Source of the DNA: GWB1-38-13 sp964488535
GTDB lineage: Bacteria > Patescibacteriota > Microgenomatia > UBA8517
DNA: 46,821 bases
Reading direction: 5' to 3'
NCBI GenBank assembly: GCA_964488535.1
Contig: CAZAUT010000007.1
Location: 1 to 46,821 of the forward strand
Each line of letters starts with the position of its first letter. The first letter of the stretch is position 1. Under the pieces are notes generated by a model that was not told the DNA's origin, ran no database searches, and saw nothing but the letters and a program-made list of their open reading frames with translations. Positions 44,448 through 46,821 of this stretch are shown here, piece by piece. Position numbers and translations under genes: made by a program.

Positions 44448-46725
44448 CTATCTGAAGCTGGTTTTCAGAAGTATTTAGTTGTTCAAGCATTTTCTGCGCC
44501 TCAGTGTTTGTACTGTCGATTTTTTCCAATATATAGGTTAACTGTTCCTTTGCTCCCGCAATATCTCCCGTTTCTGCAAGAAGTATCGAATAAGCATACC
44601 TCGCATCCTTGTAGTTACTTTTCATTTCTATCGTTTTTTCCAGGATAATTTTTGCCTCATCCAGTTCACCGATGCGATAGTGTGTGAGTCCCAGGTTATA
44701 AACTAGCTTGGCTTCGGTTGGTGCCAAAGAGACGGCTTTTAGAAGTGTTTTCTTGGCATCAAGTATTAAAGCGGGTTTTATCGAACTTAGAGATATAAGT
44801 ATCCTGGCTTTATTTCTGATAATATTCAGGTTTCTGGGTGACAGTGACTCGGCTTTATTAATTGAAGAAATCGCCATACCGGCAAATGTTTCCGATGTTT
44901 CGGAGTTTTCCTGGCTCAGGTAAATAAGAGCCATATCGCAATAAGTATCCGCCAGCTCGCTGTGGAAAATTGCCTCTTTTGATGAAAATTTTATTGCCGA
45001 GCTTATAGCCTTGTTTTTATCAACCAATCTGCCCTCGCCTGAATACATGACAGCCCTGTTATATAAAATGTCTGCATACCAGTAGCGACAAATAGAGTAG
45101 AAGAGTAGGAGAGTAAAAGAGCATGAGATAAATACGCCAACTTTTTGAGCATTTGACAAACCTGTGTGTTTATACTTAAACTCTTCTACTCTTCTACTCT
45201 CCCGCTCTAGTACTATTCCCATTGCCGGATACAGATAGAACAGCAAATTTATAGGCACAACCGAAAAGCCAAAGAAGTTGGTGAATAAAATACTCATATA
45301 TCCAGCCAGTAGTCCGATATTTAAAATGCGAAATCCGGAACCTGAGTAGTTAAATAAACTATTATTACCAAAACTACGGTTTTTAGTTTCAGTAAAGCTA
45401 TCGGGATTTCGTGTCTCATACTTAAAATTTAATGCTTTAATAAAAGTAATCAGCATAAAAATAATAAGTATTGTGTATGTTAAAATTCCAACACTTCCCG
45501 TAGTCGCCAGGTAATTAAGGTATTCGTTGTGGGCTTTGTTATACAGAAAGTCCCACTCACTTACCATATTATGTTCAACAGGCCGCTTTTCATAATAGGA
45601 GAAAGCAAATGTCTCCACTCCGCTTCCCAGAAGAGGGTATGCCCTCCAGACGTCCAAGGCGCCTTTCCAGACGATCTTTCTGATCTCGATTGAACTGCTT
45701 CCTCCAACCTCGAGAAGGGGAGCGGATGCGTTCATTGCGGGCAGCTTGTCGGTTTCTGTTTTTGAATTTTGTGAGACGAAAACTTCACGGAGTGATGGTG
45801 ACCAGGGAGAACCGGATAATAGTACAATCAAACCAAATGCCAAAGTGCAGATAACAAAGAATAAAAACAATCCTTTCCGCTCCGTCGTTTTCTTTGGGTC
45901 CACAAACTTTCGTTTGATGACGAATTCACTGAAAAATATCGATCCCCAAAACACCACGTTGGCAACCCCAAACCCCAGTATACCTGATCGCGATTTGGTA
46001 AAAAGAAGACTAATAAAAAATATTTGAGTTATCAAAAGATAAAAGAGCCATTTATTTTTGGATACATAATTTTTAATATTTAACAGATAAGACGTGAATC
46101 CTGCTGCCGGATTTTTTATGAGGCTATCGTCAAAATGCAGATTTCGGCTCAAACTTGAATTGAGACCTAAACTTAGACTAACTGGTATCACTGCAGCCAA
46201 CCACGCTGCCATCCAATTTGGTTGACCGAAAGTGGAGAATATTCTATTCTGTACATCCTGTATCCAAATGTCTTTGTCAATGCCAAGACGTTCCAAAATA
46301 CCGTAAAAAGAAGCCAAAAACGTTGCACCTAAAATTGCCTTCAAATGTGTCCCGACATCGCGTGTGTCCATATTGGAGACATATCCCCAATATAATAAGG
46401 AATAAGTAATGAGTGACAAAAGTCCGCCGTTAAATCGACCATAGTATCCAAAAAGCGATGTTCTAATGTCAAGAGAAACAACAGTTGACAGTGTTTGGCT
46501 CAATAGGAAAAGAAGGATAAACGTGTCAAGCGGTGTTCTTTTGAAGACAATTTTTTTTTCGACTATGGAACGGATTACCCAGACAAAAACAATCGATAAA
46601 GTCAATATATAAGTAACAACCATTTTATTGAATTCAAAAAGTTCGGAAGTGTATGGCCAAAGAACGAGCGGGACTGTTAAAAAAAGGATGCTGTAGAGGA
46701 TGCTGATGATTTTTCTTGGGTTCAT
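44443..46725 (-). CDS. O-antigen ligase (Wzy_C) family protein with C-terminal TPR repeats
   Basis: 760 residues. About 12 membrane helices fill the first ~480 residues, with the Wzy_C loop containing GSGVETFAFSYYEKRP and HNEYLNYLATTGSVGILTYT. From ~570 on are TPR-like helical repeats (ELADTYCDMALIYLSQEN, AKLVYNLGLTHYRIGELDEA, DARYAYSILLAETGDIAGAK). Such proteins polymerise or ligate glycan chains on the outer side of the membrane. Residues ~507-545 (ESRRVEEFKYKHTGLSNAQK and flanks) come from an AGAGT-word inverted repeat inside the gene (45093-45206), right between the membrane and TPR parts. TATACT (46734-46739) ends 8 nt before the ATG. Could act with the GT2/GT39-GH8 pair, though far away. 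Confidence 0.85.
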   Translation of the reverse strand: MNPRKIISILYSILFLTVPLVLWPYTSELFEFNKMVVTYILTLSIVFVWVIRSIVEKKIVFKRTPLDTFILLFLLSQTLSTVVSLDIRTSLFGYYGRFNGGLLSLITYSLLYWGYVSNMDTRDVGTHLKAILGATFLASFYGILERLGIDKDIWIQDVQNRIFSTFGQPNWMAAWLAAVIPVSLSLGLNSSLSRNLHFDDSLIKNPAAGFTSYLLNIKNYVSKNKWLFYLLITQIFFISLLFTKSRSGILGFGVANVVFWGSIFFSEFVIKRKFVDPKKTTERKGLFLFFVICTLAFGLIVLLSGSPWSPSLREVFVSQNSKTETDKLPAMNASAPLLEVGGSSSIEIRKIVWKGALDVWRAYPLLGSGVETFAFSYYEKRPVEHNMVSEWDFLYNKAHNEYLNYLATTGSVGILTYTILIIFMLITFIKALNFKYETRNPDSFTETKNRSFGNNSLFNYSGSGFRILNIGLLAGYMSILFTNFFGFSVVPINLLFYLYPAMGIVLERESRRVEEFKYKHTGLSNAQKVGVFISCSFTLLLFYSICRYWYADILYNRAVMYSGEGRLVDKNKAISSAIKFSSKEAIFHSELADTYCDMALIYLSQENSETSETFAGMAISSINKAESLSPRNLNIIRNKARILISLSSIKPALILDAKKTLLKAVSLAPTEAKLVYNLGLTHYRIGELDEAKIILEKTIEMKSNYKDARYAYSILLAETGDIAGAKEQLTYILEKIDSTNTEAQKMLEQLNTSENQLQIE
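45093..45206. repeat. AGAGT-word inverted repeat inside the O-antigen ligase gene
   Basis: Left arm AGAGTAGAAGAGTAGGAGAG, right arm CTCTTCTACTCTTCTACTCT then CCCGCTCT, about 55 bp apart. It is the coding counterpart of the intergenic copies at 5881, 11853 and 44373, and is read through without stop. Confidence 0.8.
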
Positions 46726-46733
46726 TACGCTTT

Positions 46734-46739
46734 AGTATA
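46734..46739 (-). promoter_or_regulatory. -10 box of O-antigen ligase gene
   Basis: Minus strand TATACT ending 8 nt before the ATG at 46725; leaderless arrangement. The remaining bases to 46821 show no gene. Confidence 0.55.
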
Positions 46740-46821
46740 ACTTATGTAGTAAGCAGAATGTAGTACGTGTAGAAGTTCGATACATATTCGACATACCTCC
46801 CTTCTGTAGGATATAGTCGAT

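Noticed and set aside
1..46821. CRISPR array
   Set aside because: No regularly spaced direct repeats with unique spacers; repeats present are dispersed or tandem words.
1..46821. Recoded TGA (glycine) as in Gracilibacteria/Absconditabacteria
   Set aside because: Conserved genes end properly at TGA or TAA, and no in-frame TGA is needed in any ribosomal protein or enzyme.

Overview
The window looks like a chromosomal segment of a Candidate Phyla Radiation (Patescibacteria) bacterium, most likely Microgenomates. Reasons: AT-rich DNA, standard genetic code (TGA is a stop), many small orphan proteins, scattered ribosomal protein genes, surface proteins with an N-terminal anchor followed by a QQQELREKAA-type motif, Pro/Thr-rich 'TPTPT' stalks, and many short dispersed repeats. 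The lineage is inferred from this style; no phylogeny was run.

Layout. 1-4.2 kb: an amidoligase-type cluster (7TM protein cut by the window edge, RimK-like ATP-grasp fused to a retropepsin-like domain, and an ATP-grasp plus acetyltransferase-like protein). 4.5-5.1 kb: a TrpR/YerC-like regulator flanked by 24-bp palindromes, one of which recurs exactly in front of a CapA-like gene at 37.7 kb. 5.4-12.2 kb: the conserved secE-nusG-rplK-rplA-rplJ-rplL order on the minus strand, broken up by orphan genes on both strands. 12.3-20.4 kb: rpsU, orphans, a RAYT (REP-associated tyrosine transposase), surface proteins (one a Cys-rich protein with a VirB2-like tail), an MFS transporter and a guanylate kinase. 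20.5-24.7 kb: a polysaccharide pair, a processive GT2 and a GT39 membrane glycosyltransferase fused to a GH8 domain. 24.9-35.6 kb: accessory region with small membrane proteins, DUF5674, an AbiEii-like nucleotidyltransferase pair, DUF3800, a frameshifted RNHCP protein, GIY-YIG, an isoprenoid-synthase-like protein, a phosphatase-like protein and a methyltransferase. 35.8-46.7 kb: rpmG, three tRNAs, surface protein, CapA, queA, a probable new structured RNA, site-2 protease, rpmB, fmt, GxxExxY, def, and an O-antigen ligase/TPR protein.

Two genome-wide themes stand out. First, a 27-bp palindrome (12-bp arms, 3-nt loop) occurs five times: around and inside the RAYT gene, inside fmt, and inside the ATP-grasp gene. 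Wherever it lies in a gene it is read in one frame as a PFKDTVFKG-like peptide. Other repeat families are also read through in L1, Fmt and the O-antigen ligase, so coding sequences in this genome tolerate in-frame repeat insertion. Second, many genes have a -10 hexamer ending only 6-12 nt before the start codon, which implies leaderless mRNAs; a few genes (rplL, the methyltransferase, rpsU) instead have Shine-Dalgarno sequences.

The most novel-looking items are the translated REP/RAYT system, a ~195-nt minus-strand RNA with a long closing stem and a well-placed promoter at 40440-40634, the GT39-GH8 fusion, and the shared operator between the TrpR-like gene and capA.
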